A DNA stretch of 64,000 bases, from the NCBI GenBank assembly GCA_964632005.1, contig CAZWAP010000002.1, positions 56,045-120,044 of the forward strand, given 5' to 3'. A program made the translations under genes and the position numbers. Below, in pieces: positions 1-10,133 of this stretch. The notes beneath the pieces were generated by a model. That model saw only the letters and a list, made by a program, of their open reading frames with translations, made no database searches and was not told the origin of the DNA. Source of the DNA: CAZWAP01 sp964632005. Its GTDB lineage: Bacteria > Planctomycetota > Phycisphaerae > Sedimentisphaerales > Anaerobacaceae. Position 1 is the first letter of the stretch, and every line of letters begins with the position of its first letter.

Positions 1-657
1 CCCGCTGGTGTACTGGTCGAGGTCCGTCAGAAATGTACCCGAGGTCGCCGCATCCCCGCCGCTGGTGAACTTGATATTCGAAGACAACTTCTGCGTCTGG
101 GCCGTCGCAAGCGATGCATCCGCGCTAAGGTTGCCAGCCAGAACCACCCTGGACGTGGGCTTTGCCGCCATCGCAACATCGTATGGAACTTTTACGTTGC
201 CGTCACCGGCCGTCTGAAAACCCTCGCTGACACCCACCGAGCCGATCCTCCGCACCCGATAGCCTGTCGAAGGATCCACCAGATAGGACTCGGCATCCAC
301 GGCAAAAGCACCGGCGCGGGTATAGACATTTTTCGAACCATCGCTCAACACAAAATACCCTTCCCCTTCGATCGCCAAGTCCAGTGGGTTACCGGTGTTC
401 ACGATATTACCCTGCTGCATGTTCAGGGATATCCCCGCAATCCCCACGCCACTGCCCATCTGCTGCGGATTCGTTCCACCGATCGCACTGGTAGGCTGCG
501 AAGCCTTCTTGATGGTCTGGCTCAGTAGCTCTGAAAAAGTTATTCTGCTGGCCTTGAAGCCTGTCGTGTTGACGTTCGCCAGATTATTGCCTGCTACGTC
601 CAGCATCTTCTGGTGGGCCTGAAGCCCTGTCACTCCAGCTGATAACGCGAAGCTCAT
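1..657 (-). CDS. flgE: Flagellar hook protein FlgE, N-terminal part (truncated by window edge)
   Basis: The reverse strand reads open from an ATG at 657 to the window edge (219 codons). The protein begins MSFALSAGVTGLQAHQKMLD, followed by VAGNNLANVNTTGFK. This is the N-terminal signature of the axial rod/hook family (FlgE/FlgF/FlgG). Further on, LDLAIEGEGYFVLSDG and YTRAGAF match the conserved core just after it. FlgE polymerises outside the cell into the hook that joins the rod to the filament. A strong ribosome site (AAGGAGAGA) sits 8 bases before the ATG. It lies 49 bases after flgD, in the usual flgD-flgE order, so both probably share the sigma-54 promoter upstream of flgD. FlgF or FlgG are formally possible from this fragment, but the flgD neighbour favours FlgE. 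Confidence 0.9.
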   Translation of the reverse strand, partial: MSFALSAGVTGLQAHQKMLDVAGNNLANVNTTGFKASRITFSELLSQTIKKASQPTSAIGGTNPQQMGSGVGIAGISLNMQQGNIVNTGNPLDLAIEGEGYFVLSDGSKNVYTRAGAFAVDAESYLVDPSTGYRVRRIGSVGVSEGFQTAGDGNVKVPYDVAMAAKPTSRVVLAGNLSADASLATAQTQKLSSNIKFTSGGDAATSGTFLTDLDQYTSG

Positions 658-706
658 CTGCGTCTCTCCTTATTCCAGCTGTTAACCCCTGTACCTATCG
701 GTGGTC

Positions 707-1087
707 TTAGTTCTGCACTGCTATGACGTCCTCTATCCCTATGGTATGTCCTTCGACAACCAACATTATCTTGCCATCGAGATTGTTATAGACCTGCTCA
801 ACGACACCGCTTTGGATCTCTCCCGACTCGGCATCCTCTTGCATAAACGAAACCTGTTTGCCTATCAGCGAGGCCGCATAGGCCCTCTGAATACCGGCAA
901 GTACGTCCGCGAAACTTGCGTTCATCGATTCGAGCTGTTGCAGCTGCGAAAACTGCGCTAACTGGGACGCCATCTCGTTATTATCCAGAGGCTCCAGCGG
1001 ATTCTGGTTCCTAAGCTGAGTGACCAGAAGCTTCATGTAATCGGTTTGAATATCACTTGCCGTCGGAGTTGCTGCTACCGGACTCAT
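707..1087 (-). CDS. flgD: Flagellar hook assembly (capping) protein FlgD, short form
   Basis: This 126-residue protein carries the FlgD N-terminal signature: DYMKLLVTQLRNQNPLEPLD at residues 16-35, then the Q/L-rich helix MASQLAQFSQLQQLESMN. FlgD forms the temporary scaffold cap on which hook subunits assemble, and it is exported by the flagellar type III apparatus. The family is usually about 140-230 residues long. Here only the N-terminal export/assembly region and one short beta-rich segment (SLIGKQVSFMQ through IEDVIAV) remain, so the Ig-like C-terminal domain is absent. The gene is first in the leftward transcript, with flgE directly behind it. A sigma-54 promoter lies about 85 bases before the start. 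Identification is firm; the shortening is directly visible. Confidence 0.92.
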   Translation of the reverse strand: MSPVAATPTASDIQTDYMKLLVTQLRNQNPLEPLDNNEMASQLAQFSQLQQLESMNASFADVLAGIQRAYAASLIGKQVSFMQEDAESGEIQSGVVEQVYNNLDGKIMLVVEGHTIGIEDVIAVQN

Positions 1088-1790
1088 AATTTTGCGCCTT
1101 CCTAAGAAACTCGATCCTGCTCAACTTCATTTTCGACTGGCTGGCCTTGACAAGGCTGCACCGTCGTGCTCGCAACAACCGTGCCACGCGGCGCGTACGC
1201 CGGCCAATATTGTCAGTAACTTCTTTACTAATACGCACTTACCTGGCGACAAAAAATTTGACCAGTCTTGCAACTCGCTGGCAAAGGTCCCGGGGCATTT
1301 CGTCTGAGCGGACAATTTTTCCGCACACTTAGAAATTTCTGCCGGTCGTCCCGGACTTAACCCGCAATCGGCCCCAGGCCACCAATCCCTCACGGAAGCG
1401 GTCAACGCTCTGTCTCGGAGGTCTTATAAGAAGAACTGTGTGTCGACTGAGACCTGCAATGTCGCTTTATCGGTCTGATAGTTCCAACTCACCGGGGATA
1501 CCACATAGACAGTGAGTCCCATAAGAAAGGCCGCACATCTGCTGTAAAGTCACACCCTCCGTGACGCGGTCGGGACACCTGCAAACTCTGTCCGATAAAA
1601 GGCCACAGTGACATCAGCTTGCCTGCAGGGCAACCTCGGCGTGACATTATTGGCCCGTCCAATAAAAATTAAAGTCACCTAAAAGGCGCGGACGATTTAC
1701 AGGACATTACGATTTTAGCGAGTGCAACAACAACCAGGAGAAGCATTGAAAGGCAGTTCAGATGGGTAGTTTTTTTGGGGTGGGAGCCGA
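1088..1790. other. Intergenic region between divergent flgD and sigma-54 activator gene
   Basis: This gap of about 700 bases has no convincing coding frame on either strand. It contains the sigma-54 promoter for flgD (1172-1186, reverse strand). Enhancer sites for an RpoN activator would be expected upstream of that promoter, but I cannot define a repeated operator by eye. No clear sigma-70 or sigma-54 promoter is visible for the rightward gene at 1791. Confidence 0.5.
1172..1186 (-). promoter_or_regulatory. Sigma-54 (RpoN) promoter of flgD-flgE
   Basis: On the reverse strand the bases read TGGCAC-ggttg-TTGC. This is an exact match to the -24/-12 consensus, with GG and GC separated by the obligatory 10 bases. 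The expected transcription start is near 1160, which leaves a leader of about 70 bases before flgD. Two sigma-54 activator genes lie in the same island. Confidence 0.82.
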
Positions 1791-3215
<1,425 letters not shown>

Positions 3216-3392
3216 GCACCGCCTGCGAATCCGGCCCAACCTTGTCCCGCCGGTCCTGTCAGATATTCCGTCAGCCCGTCTAAAATTCTGACACCTGCCC
3301 AGTCTTCGGCCGGCCCGCAACAACAGCCCCCAAGAACGCTTTTCGGCTCTGTCCGCTCAAAACGCCGGCCTTTCCACTGGCTCTTCCTGTCC

Positions 3393-3408
3393 TGGCATAA
3401 ATATTGCA
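3393..3408 (+). promoter_or_regulatory. Sigma-54 (RpoN) promoter of the rightward flagellar operon
   Basis: The sequence TGGCAT-aaata-TTGCA keeps GG and GC exactly 10 bases apart and differs from consensus at one position. The predicted start is near 3420, about 67 bases before the ATG at 3486. The genes that follow run in one direction, mostly overlapping or closely spaced, to about 15.6 kb. This one promoter could therefore drive the whole fliL-M-N-flhA-fliA set. Confidence 0.82.
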
Positions 3409-3485
3409 GCTTCCTGAGGCTGTCTGGCGGCCATGCCTCGCGGACTCGGCGGAAGCCGTCCCGCTAAAAAGGCGGCCGCCGCAAA

Positions 3486-6014
3486 ATGCGACGACAAAAG
3501 GACGACCGGTCGCCGGACCCGACCAGGCCGAGTATGACACCAATGCAAGGAAAAAACCAGACACCGGAAAATAATTCACAACCCATTCCCGAAGACGGCG
3601 AGCTCTTTGCCAGCGAGCCTTGCGAGCAGCTCACCGAGCAGGAGATTTTCGTCGGGGACGACGATCTCTACCAGTCCTTAGAGCGGTTCAAGCAACCAGA
3701 AAATTCTGCCACGCCAGGCGTTCGAAAATACCTCAGATTCGCGATGCCCCTGGCGCGAATGTCTCTCACTCAAAAGGTCCTCATACTTGCAATCGCGGTG
3801 GTTGGCGGCTTGCTGCTCTACACCGTATCTGAGCCAGGTGCGGGCCCGGCAAAACCACCCGAGCCACAGCTTCCGGGCTTGCAAGAATTCCCCGGGCTCG
3901 ACGCTGTCAGCGTTGTTTCAGCAGAGGCACACCAGCCCGAGGCCGAGATCGAGCCAGCCACGCCGGTATCGCTCAAAACCGCCGACGAACTTTTCCGCCA
4001 CGCTGAATACGCCCGGGCATACGCCGCCTACGATCGCCTCCGCCAGCTTGTGCCGCCGGACGAGCGAAACTACAGGGCCCTGCTCCACCTGAAAATGACG
4101 CTCTGCCGCATAAAAGCCGGCAAGCTTGACAACGCCGAACGGCTCCTCGACGAAGCGGCCAGGTCGAAACCGAACATCGTCCGCCTTGTCGCCAATTACT
4201 ACAAAATCCTATTGGCCATGCAAAAAAACCAGTATCTCAAGGCCAGAGCAAACGCATATCGCGCGGTAGCACTCGTCAGCACCATTGAGACCGACGCAAA
4301 ATTGTCCGCATCGATCCGCACCAACTGCTACTTTATGATAGCCCAGGCACTGACCAGGTACACGCTTTCGCTTTGCGACCTCGACGGTTATCTGCCCGGG
4401 AGCCCCGGCGATGCCTTTACTGAAATCGACCCGTTTGCAGGCCTGAGAGGCAAGCAGCTTGATGCGCTTCTGCAGGCCGGCTCCGGGTGTTTCGATGAAG
4501 CGCTACTCGGCCCGGAAATCCGAAAAATCGACCATAAAGAGGGCCCGGCAAGGTGGTATGTGGTCTGCCGCGAAGCCCCGATTGACGAACTACTGGCAAG
4601 ATTTGCAACAAATGCTTCCCTGGACCTTTCCTGGGCGCCGCTCAGCGAAACCAACGAACCGGGGAAGCTTGAAATCCTCCGCAACAGACCGGTTACAATG
4701 TACCTGCCCGCGGCAACGGCTGCCCAGGTCGTCGCGGTGGCCGCCGGGCAAGTAGGCCTGCTAGCCAGCATAACCCCTCAAGGGCTTGTGACCATCCACG
4801 ATCCCGAACGCTATAGCTCCCTCTCGGAACACACAACTCTGGTCGCAGCCGAAACCGTCTCGCTCTGGCAAAAGTTCGTGCTCGCCTTCGAGAACGACAG
4901 GCGCACGTCAAATGCACACTTCGCCCTGGGGCTTCTGCACATGCTCGAGAACAGACTTCCCGAAGCAATAGCAGAATTCAAGCTGGTCTCCAATCGCTTC
5001 TCCTGGTCGCCCCTGGCACCTTATGCCCTGCTCCACTCAAGCAGGATAAAGGCCAGCCCATCCGTCAGGGACTACGTCGGCGCCCACAATGACCTGAAAA
5101 ACCTCGTCGAACAGTACCCGGATGCAGAAATCGCCAACCACGCCCACCTGCAACTGGCTGAATACGCCGCCAAGGCCGGGATGATAACCGAGGCTGCAAG
5201 GCTGTACGCAAAAGTTTACAATCTTTCCTTTTCACCCGAATCTCGAAGAACCGCCGCCCTGGGAGCAGGCAAGTGTTACTACCAGACAAACGACTACCAT
5301 TCAGCTACAAGATGGCTTATCCGCTACATCAACCTGGCCGAAACGCAGAAAAATCATGAGGTCTGCTCGGCATGCTTTCTCCTTGGGCAGGCTTACCTGG
5401 CACTCGGCCAACCACGTCAGGCCTCGGAGGCACTGGAACTGGCGCTGGCCGGGCCACTCCCGAAGAACCTCTACGCACAGGCCCTCCGCGCCATCACCGA
5501 TGCATACGCGCTCCAGGAAAAGCTCGTCCGGGCCCTGGAAGTACTGGAGGATGTAGATACCTGGCAGCTGTCGCAGGCCGAATCCGTCGAAATCCTTCTG
5601 ATCAAGAGCAGAATCCTGCGGCGAATGGGGCTCGTGGACAACGCTATGACCTTGCTCCAAGGAAGGGCCGATTACCTCACCGACGTACAACTGAAAGCCA
5701 GAATAACGTTCGAACTGGCCAACTGTCTCGTCGACAAAGGACGGCTCCAGCAGGCATACGAAAAACTCACCGAAATCATCGTAGCCGTCCAGCCCGGCCC
5801 GCTGGCGCACAGCATCGCCTTGAAGCTGGCGCAGCTTTGTTCGAGACTCGGTCGAAACCAACAGGCAATCTCGGTTTGCTCGCAACTACTCAAATCCACC
5901 GCAACCGCGCAGATCAAGCAAGAGGCCGCCACACTGCTCGCCCGAATCTACAGCCGGCAAAAGCACTACGACAAAGCGGTGCTCGCTCTACTGGATGATC
6001 CCAAACCAAAATGA
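3486..6014 (+). CDS. Membrane-anchored TPR protein with secretin-N-like segment, first gene of flagellar operon
   Basis: This 842-residue protein has an acidic, disordered cytoplasmic N-terminus, one membrane helix near residues 95-116 (VLILAIAVVGGLLLY) and a large non-cytoplasmic part. TPR-like helical pairs occur at about 167-270 and again through about 460-835 (for example DNAERLLDEAA, QASEALELALAG). Between them, at about 352-443, a beta-alpha-beta segment (EAPIDELLARFATNASLDLS through RPVTMYLPAAT) looks like the short secretin/TonB N-terminal fold. I do not recognise a named family for the whole protein. Its place directly behind a sigma-54 promoter and ahead of fliL suggests a structural or assembly role in the flagellum or its envelope passage. 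ATGs at 3534 and 3543 are alternative starts; 3486 has the better ribosome site. Confidence 0.72.
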   Translation: MRRQKDDRSPDPTRPSMTPMQGKNQTPENNSQPIPEDGELFASEPCEQLTEQEIFVGDDDLYQSLERFKQPENSATPGVRKYLRFAMPLARMSLTQKVLILAIAVVGGLLLYTVSEPGAGPAKPPEPQLPGLQEFPGLDAVSVVSAEAHQPEAEIEPATPVSLKTADELFRHAEYARAYAAYDRLRQLVPPDERNYRALLHLKMTLCRIKAGKLDNAERLLDEAARSKPNIVRLVANYYKILLAMQKNQYLKARANAYRAVALVSTIETDAKLSASIRTNCYFMIAQALTRYTLSLCDLDGYLPGSPGDAFTEIDPFAGLRGKQLDALLQAGSGCFDEALLGPEIRKIDHKEGPARWYVVCREAPIDELLARFATNASLDLSWAPLSETNEPGKLEILRNRPVTMYLPAATAAQVVAVAAGQVGLLASITPQGLVTIHDPERYSSLSEHTTLVAAETVSLWQKFVLAFENDRRTSNAHFALGLLHMLENRLPEAIAEFKLVSNRFSWSPLAPYALLHSSRIKASPSVRDYVGAHNDLKNLVEQYPDAEIANHAHLQLAEYAAKAGMITEAARLYAKVYNLSFSPESRRTAALGAGKCYYQTNDYHSATRWLIRYINLAETQKNHEVCSACFLLGQAYLALGQPRQASEALELALAGPLPKNLYAQALRAITDAYALQEKLVRALEVLEDVDTWQLSQAESVEILLIKSRILRRMGLVDNAMTLLQGRADYLTDVQLKARITFELANCLVDKGRLQQAYEKLTEIIVAVQPGPLAHSIALKLAQLCSRLGRNQQAISVCSQLLKSTATAQIKQEAATLLARIYSRQKHYDKAVLALLDDPKPK

Positions 6015-7012
6015 AACCCTTGATCTCAGGAAAAAATCGCCTCGATCCCATGCGTTCGGCAACACGCTGTCCCTACGCGGCAGGATGGACCGTCTATGTG
6101 CTCTGTGTGGCTCTCGCGGTCTCGGTCTCCCCGGCCGCGGATAACCCGAACGCCGGACAGGCCGACCCCAATGCTCATACCGCGCCGCGCGCCGCCGGTG
6201 AACCCAACGAAGCGAACCTCGCTGGTCGCCGGCTTGGTTCGAGCCAAGACGCCCAGGATTCGCCGGGCGCCGCCGATTGGTTCATCGCAAAGAACCCGAC
6301 TACTGAGCTTAGCCGGCTGGTCTGGCAGGCCAGGATTACCGCTCCGCAAAGCCCGCCTGATGACCAGGGCAAGGACAATCTGCAGCGCATCATTCAGATG
6401 ATACGATCAATCCGGTTTCAGCCCAAAGAGCAAACGCCCCGGCCCCTCGTCGCCACCACGCCCACCAAGCAGACCGAGCCCAACCTGGCCCCTGCGGAGC
6501 CTAAGGCCCCAAACGAACCTCCACAAGCACTTCCGGAGACCGTAAACCAACCCGGCAGCCTCTCCGAGCAAACGATAAGAATCCTCGGCGAGCATCTCAA
6601 GCATCCCGAAAAGCTCAAGAACGCCCTCGAGCTTGCAGAGATACTGTACCGGGGCAACCGGCTCGCCGAAGCCGCAGTATGCTACAGGCAGGCACTAGCC
6701 CGGGTATACCCGAACCAGCTCGGCTCAGGCCGGGACAAGCCCTGGATACTCTTTCAAATAGGTAACTGCCTGCGGGAACAGAATCCCCAGGAAGCTCTCC
6801 AGGCTTACTCCCGCCTGATAAATGAGCATCCCAACTCACCCTGGACGGACCTGGCAAAGGCCCGGTCCAATCTGATCACCTGGAAACAGCAGGACAGGCC
6901 GGGAATGCTGCTCAAGGAATTAAACAAACAGCCTGCGGAATCCCCGCCGCCAGAAAACTACGTGATCACGAAAGCGTCTAAATCGGAAACGGAGCAACCG
7001 AAAAGTGGATAG
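6011..7012 (+). CDS. Secreted or periplasmic TPR protein, function unknown
   Basis: The ATG overlaps the stop of the preceding TPR gene (ATGA), indicating translational coupling. The 333-residue product has an N-terminal hydrophobic stretch (VYVLCVALAVSVSPAA, about residues 28-43) that looks like a signal peptide. A long Pro/Asn/Ala-rich low-complexity linker with repeated P-N-E/A motifs follows, then a compact TPR region at about 210-290 (RLAEAAVCYRQALAR, QEALQAYSRLINEHPNSPW). The TPR half resembles tetratricopeptide segments that gather partners in envelope complexes. Coupling to the upstream TPR protein and the downstream sigma-54 activator makes a shared flagellar role likely, but no family is recognised. 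Confidence 0.68.
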   Translation: MKPLISGKNRLDPMRSATRCPYAAGWTVYVLCVALAVSVSPAADNPNAGQADPNAHTAPRAAGEPNEANLAGRRLGSSQDAQDSPGAADWFIAKNPTTELSRLVWQARITAPQSPPDDQGKDNLQRIIQMIRSIRFQPKEQTPRPLVATTPTKQTEPNLAPAEPKAPNEPPQALPETVNQPGSLSEQTIRILGEHLKHPEKLKNALELAEILYRGNRLAEAAVCYRQALARVYPNQLGSGRDKPWILFQIGNCLREQNPQEALQAYSRLINEHPNSPWTDLAKARSNLITWKQQDRPGMLLKELNKQPAESPPPENYVITKASKSETEQPKSG

Positions 7013-8492
7013 AAACGTCCCGGACCAACAGCAGTTCTCCCACGAGGGCACGATCGCTAACGTGCTGATAGTTGACGAAGACCCCGCGCTGACCCGGCTG
7101 GTGCTGAGAATATGCGCCCGTAAGGGCATCCGGGGGATAATTGCCCAAAGCGTCGAAAACGCCCTGGCTTGCATCGACAAAGGCGATTATGACCTCATTT
7201 TCACCAGCGACCGGATACGCCCCCGACCCGCCGTCGAGCCGACGCCCCAAAGTGTATTCGACCTGATTGACGCGGTGAAAACCGACTGCCCCGAAATGCC
7301 AGTCGTCATGGTCAGCGAGGCCGTCCGCGACCAAATATCCCCCGGCGGTGCCATTGCCGAAGCAGCCGTCAAAGCCGTCCGCGCAGGTTGCTGTGACTTC
7401 CTGATCAAGCCACCCGAACCTGCGAAGATCGAGAACCTGCTCGATACGCTGCTGCCGAATCATTTGGTTCAAACCTGCGAGGCAGCTCAACGAGGTATTC
7501 GAAACCTTTACCAGATCGTTGGAAAAAGCGAAAAGCTTCGTCAAACCGTCAGGCTTGCCAGAAAAGTCGCCCCAACATCCGCCCCCGTTCTCATCAGCGG
7601 CGAGAGCGGAACGGGCAAGGAGCTTATCTCCTACCTTATCCACCGCAACAGCAGACGTTCTGCCGGCCCCTACATCAGGGTCAATTGCGCGGCCTTGAGC
7701 AACTCGCTGGTCGAAAGCGAACTGTTCGGCCACGAAAAGGGGGCTTTCACAGGCGCCTATGCCCAACGCAAGGGACGCTTCGAAATGGCCAACGGCGGTA
7801 CTCTCCTGCTCGACGAAATAACAGAAACCCCGCTCAGATTCCAGGCTAAGCTTCTCCGGGTGCTCGAACAACAGGATTTCGAGCGAGTAGGCGGAAACGC
7901 AAACATCAAAGTCAACGTTCGCATCATCAGCACCACCAACAAGAACCTGCTCAAAGAGGTCGAGCGGGGTCGTTTCCGCAGCGACCTGTATTATCGACTC
8001 AGCGCGGTAAGGCTCGTGGTCTGTCCGCTAAGGCAGCGAACGGAGGACCTACCCGAGCTCGTCTGGCATTTCGTCAACCTTTACGCCCGGCAGGCCCAGC
8101 GGCACATCACCAGGCTCGACGAGACGATGATGAGCATCTTCGCAAAGTACCACTGGCCCGGTAACGTCCGCCAGCTCCGGAACGTCGTCCTAACATCGCT
8201 GATTCTCGGGGCAGGCCAGACCCTCTCCCTGGCCGACGTCTCGTGGCTATTCGACGAACTGCAGCCACGTGCTCAGGAAAATAAGTCCCCCGCCGAGCCC
8301 CCACAACCCCAGGGCTTCGCTCTTGGCGGAATGCCGCTTGTGGAGATCGAAAAGCACGCCATCCTCGATACCTTACGACGGACCGCGGGCAACAGGACCG
8401 AAGCCGCGAAGGTCCTCGGAATAAGCGACCGAACCTTGCGGGATAAAATACGCCGATACAAACAGCAGGAGGCTCTCCAACCAGCTGGATAA
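7005..8492 (+). CDS. NtrC-family sigma-54 response regulator, flagellar
   Basis: This 495-residue protein starts with a receiver at about 18-145 (VLIVDEDPALTRL), but the usual phosphoacceptor position reads DLIFTSDRI. Ser stands where Asp normally is, with Asp one place later. The AAA+ domain (about 168-400) is canonical: GESGTGKE (about 198), intact GAFTGA (about 245), TLLLDEITETP, and HWPGNVRQLRN. The Fis-type helix-turn-helix is TEAAKVLGISDRTLRDKI (about 464-481). It overlaps the upstream TPR gene by 8 bases and precedes fliL. This argues for a FleR/FlrC-type regulator acting on sigma-54 flagellar promoters such as those at 1172 and 3393. Whether phosphorylation controls it is uncertain because of the shifted Asp. 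Confidence 0.92.
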   Translation: MDRNVPDQQQFSHEGTIANVLIVDEDPALTRLVLRICARKGIRGIIAQSVENALACIDKGDYDLIFTSDRIRPRPAVEPTPQSVFDLIDAVKTDCPEMPVVMVSEAVRDQISPGGAIAEAAVKAVRAGCCDFLIKPPEPAKIENLLDTLLPNHLVQTCEAAQRGIRNLYQIVGKSEKLRQTVRLARKVAPTSAPVLISGESGTGKELISYLIHRNSRRSAGPYIRVNCAALSNSLVESELFGHEKGAFTGAYAQRKGRFEMANGGTLLLDEITETPLRFQAKLLRVLEQQDFERVGGNANIKVNVRIISTTNKNLLKEVERGRFRSDLYYRLSAVRLVVCPLRQRTEDLPELVWHFVNLYARQAQRHITRLDETMMSIFAKYHWPGNVRQLRNVVLTSLILGAGQTLSLADVSWLFDELQPRAQENKSPAEPPQPQGFALGGMPLVEIEKHAILDTLRRTAGNRTEAAKVLGISDRTLRDKIRRYKQQEALQPAG

Positions 8493-8523
8493 CCGATGTA
8501 CAGTCGATTCTCGAGGCGGCAAA

Positions 8524-9084
8524 ATGGCTGAAGAAGATAAACAAAACCAGCAGCAAGACTCTCAAACCCAGAGCCCCCCCAAAAAAGACTGGCTGGGCTG
8601 GGTCATTCTGGCCGTCGTTGTCGTCATCTGTTCCGGGGCAGGCTTCCTGCTTGCCAGGCTCTTTGGCGGCTCATCCGTCCCTCAAAGTGCCCAGGCGTCA
8701 GGGCAGGAGCCAGCCGAGCAAGGGCCCGAAGCCATCGAGGAAACCCCGGCGGAATCTGGAAAAACATGGTTCTACGACCTCGACCCGGTAGTCGCCAACC
8801 TTGACGAACCTGGAGCCACTCGCTACGTCCGGGCGACTCTAACCCTCGAAATGCACTCGTATGCATCTGCCAAGAAGCTCACAAAGCTCTTCGAAGACAA
8901 AAAGCCGATCCTCACAAACTGGCTGACAATATACCTGGCGAGCCTGAGTATAGAAGACATCAGGGGCGACAGAAATCTCAAGCGAATCCAATCCCAGATA
9001 CTCGACGCGTTCAATCAGGAACTCTTTCCCGACCAGAAACCCATGATAAAGCACATTCTCTTCAAGGAATTCGCGATACAATGA
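8524..9084 (+). CDS. fliL: Flagellar basal body-associated protein FliL
   Basis: This 186-residue protein has a short Gln-rich cytoplasmic tail, one membrane helix at about 22-42 (LGWVILAVVVVICSGAGFLL) and a periplasmic domain. The domain contains the FliL core: YDLDPVVANLDEPGATRYVR, followed by helices rich in charged residues and ending LFPDQKPMIKHILFKEFAIQ. FliL rings surround the stator units near the motor and support torque. The stop overlaps the fliM start by four bases, the usual fliL-fliM-fliN order. The C-terminal pattern (ILDAFNQEL through FKEFAIQ) matches the region that ends most FliL proteins. Confidence 0.9.
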   Translation: MAEEDKQNQQQDSQTQSPPKKDWLGWVILAVVVVICSGAGFLLARLFGGSSVPQSAQASGQEPAEQGPEAIEETPAESGKTWFYDLDPVVANLDEPGATRYVRATLTLEMHSYASAKKLTKLFEDKKPILTNWLTIYLASLSIEDIRGDRNLKRIQSQILDAFNQELFPDQKPMIKHILFKEFAIQ

Positions 9085-10082
9085 CCGGCGCAGCCTTGGA
9101 CAACCTCAAGCAGGAAAAAATTCAACAACTTCTCGCCGCTGTTGCTGCCGAGTCCGCACAGGACGCCGGGCAGAACATCGAGACCCATGATTATGACTGG
9201 CGGCAGCCCCGGTACTTCAGTCAAGGCCAGCTCAACCAGGTCAAGAGCTTTGCTGAAAGCGTCGCAACCGCGGCAAGCACCGGGTTTACCCAGTTCTACC
9301 AGGGTGATTTTGAGGTCACGAGTGACTCGATCTCCGAGCATCTTGCAAGCGAATTCCTTTTGCAGAACCCGGATCAGCAGAATGGCGACTATTATCTGGC
9401 ATTCGGTCCGGTCCCGGCTCAGCCGGCCGGAGCCAAGAGCGCCGAGCCCTGGGGGCTTATCGCAATGCCCCCGGAAACTGCAGCGGCCTGGATAACTCAG
9501 TCGCTTGGCGACTCCGCCTCACAAGAGAACTCGATAGAGACACTCTCGGAACTGGAGGAATCTTTACTGTTCGATATAGCCTCGATCTTTGTCCAAGCGA
9601 TCTCCGCAGCCTGCGACAACCAGGAGTTTAAGGCGATCGGCGGCATCACGACCGGGCGGCTCCCACTTGAGGTCGAAGGCACAGAGGAGCTTTGCAAAAT
9701 TACCTTCGCAACCAAGAAGCCTGATGACCAGCAGCCCTTCAGGGCTTTTCTCCTGACGCGCTGCGACAGGCTCGAAGTCGCCGCCGGAATCGTCAAGGAA
9801 GTCGTCGAGACGCTCGGCCCGGCTGACGCAGCCAATGCAATCGCCCAGCACCTCAACCATATGCACGTCCGCATCACCGCGGTGCTCGGCAGCACTTCGG
9901 TGACGCTCGAAGACCTGCTGAACCTGGCGCCGGGTGACATCATCGTTCTCGACAAACGAATCAACGACCCGCTCGAGCTGACGGTCGAAGGTCTGAACTT
10001 CCTGCGAGGCCGCTCAGCCAAATCCGAAGGAAAGTATGCGGTCGTCATTACGCACAATACCGCCCTCAAAGGAAACCGATAG
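9081..10082 (+). CDS. fliM: Flagellar motor switch protein FliM, divergent
   Basis: The 333-residue product contains YDWRQPRYFSQGQL at about residues 37-50, matching the FliM middle-domain entry (YDFRRPDRxSxxQL in better known members). It ends with a SpoA/surface-presentation domain at about 255-330 (VLGSTSVTLEDLLNLAPGDI, VEGLNFLRGRSAKSEGKYAV). FliM is the C-ring protein that binds phospho-CheY and forms the switch with FliG and FliN. The extreme N-terminal CheY-binding helix (usually LSQxEIDAL) is not obvious; residues 9-16 read LKQEKIQQ instead. Translation is coupled to fliL (ATGA overlap), and fliN follows after 51 bases. Confidence 0.87.
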   Translation: MTGAALDNLKQEKIQQLLAAVAAESAQDAGQNIETHDYDWRQPRYFSQGQLNQVKSFAESVATAASTGFTQFYQGDFEVTSDSISEHLASEFLLQNPDQQNGDYYLAFGPVPAQPAGAKSAEPWGLIAMPPETAAAWITQSLGDSASQENSIETLSELEESLLFDIASIFVQAISAACDNQEFKAIGGITTGRLPLEVEGTEELCKITFATKKPDDQQPFRAFLLTRCDRLEVAAGIVKEVVETLGPADAANAIAQHLNHMHVRITAVLGSTSVTLEDLLNLAPGDIIVLDKRINDPLELTVEGLNFLRGRSAKSEGKYAVVITHNTALKGNR

Positions 10083-10133
10083 TCGCGTCAAGAAAAACCG
10101 GAACCCGCTGGTTACAAATAAGGAAAACAAAGC

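Noticed and set aside
1127..1405. 92-codon reverse-strand frame upstream of flgD
   Set aside because: It overlaps the exact-consensus sigma-54 promoter and has no family resemblance.
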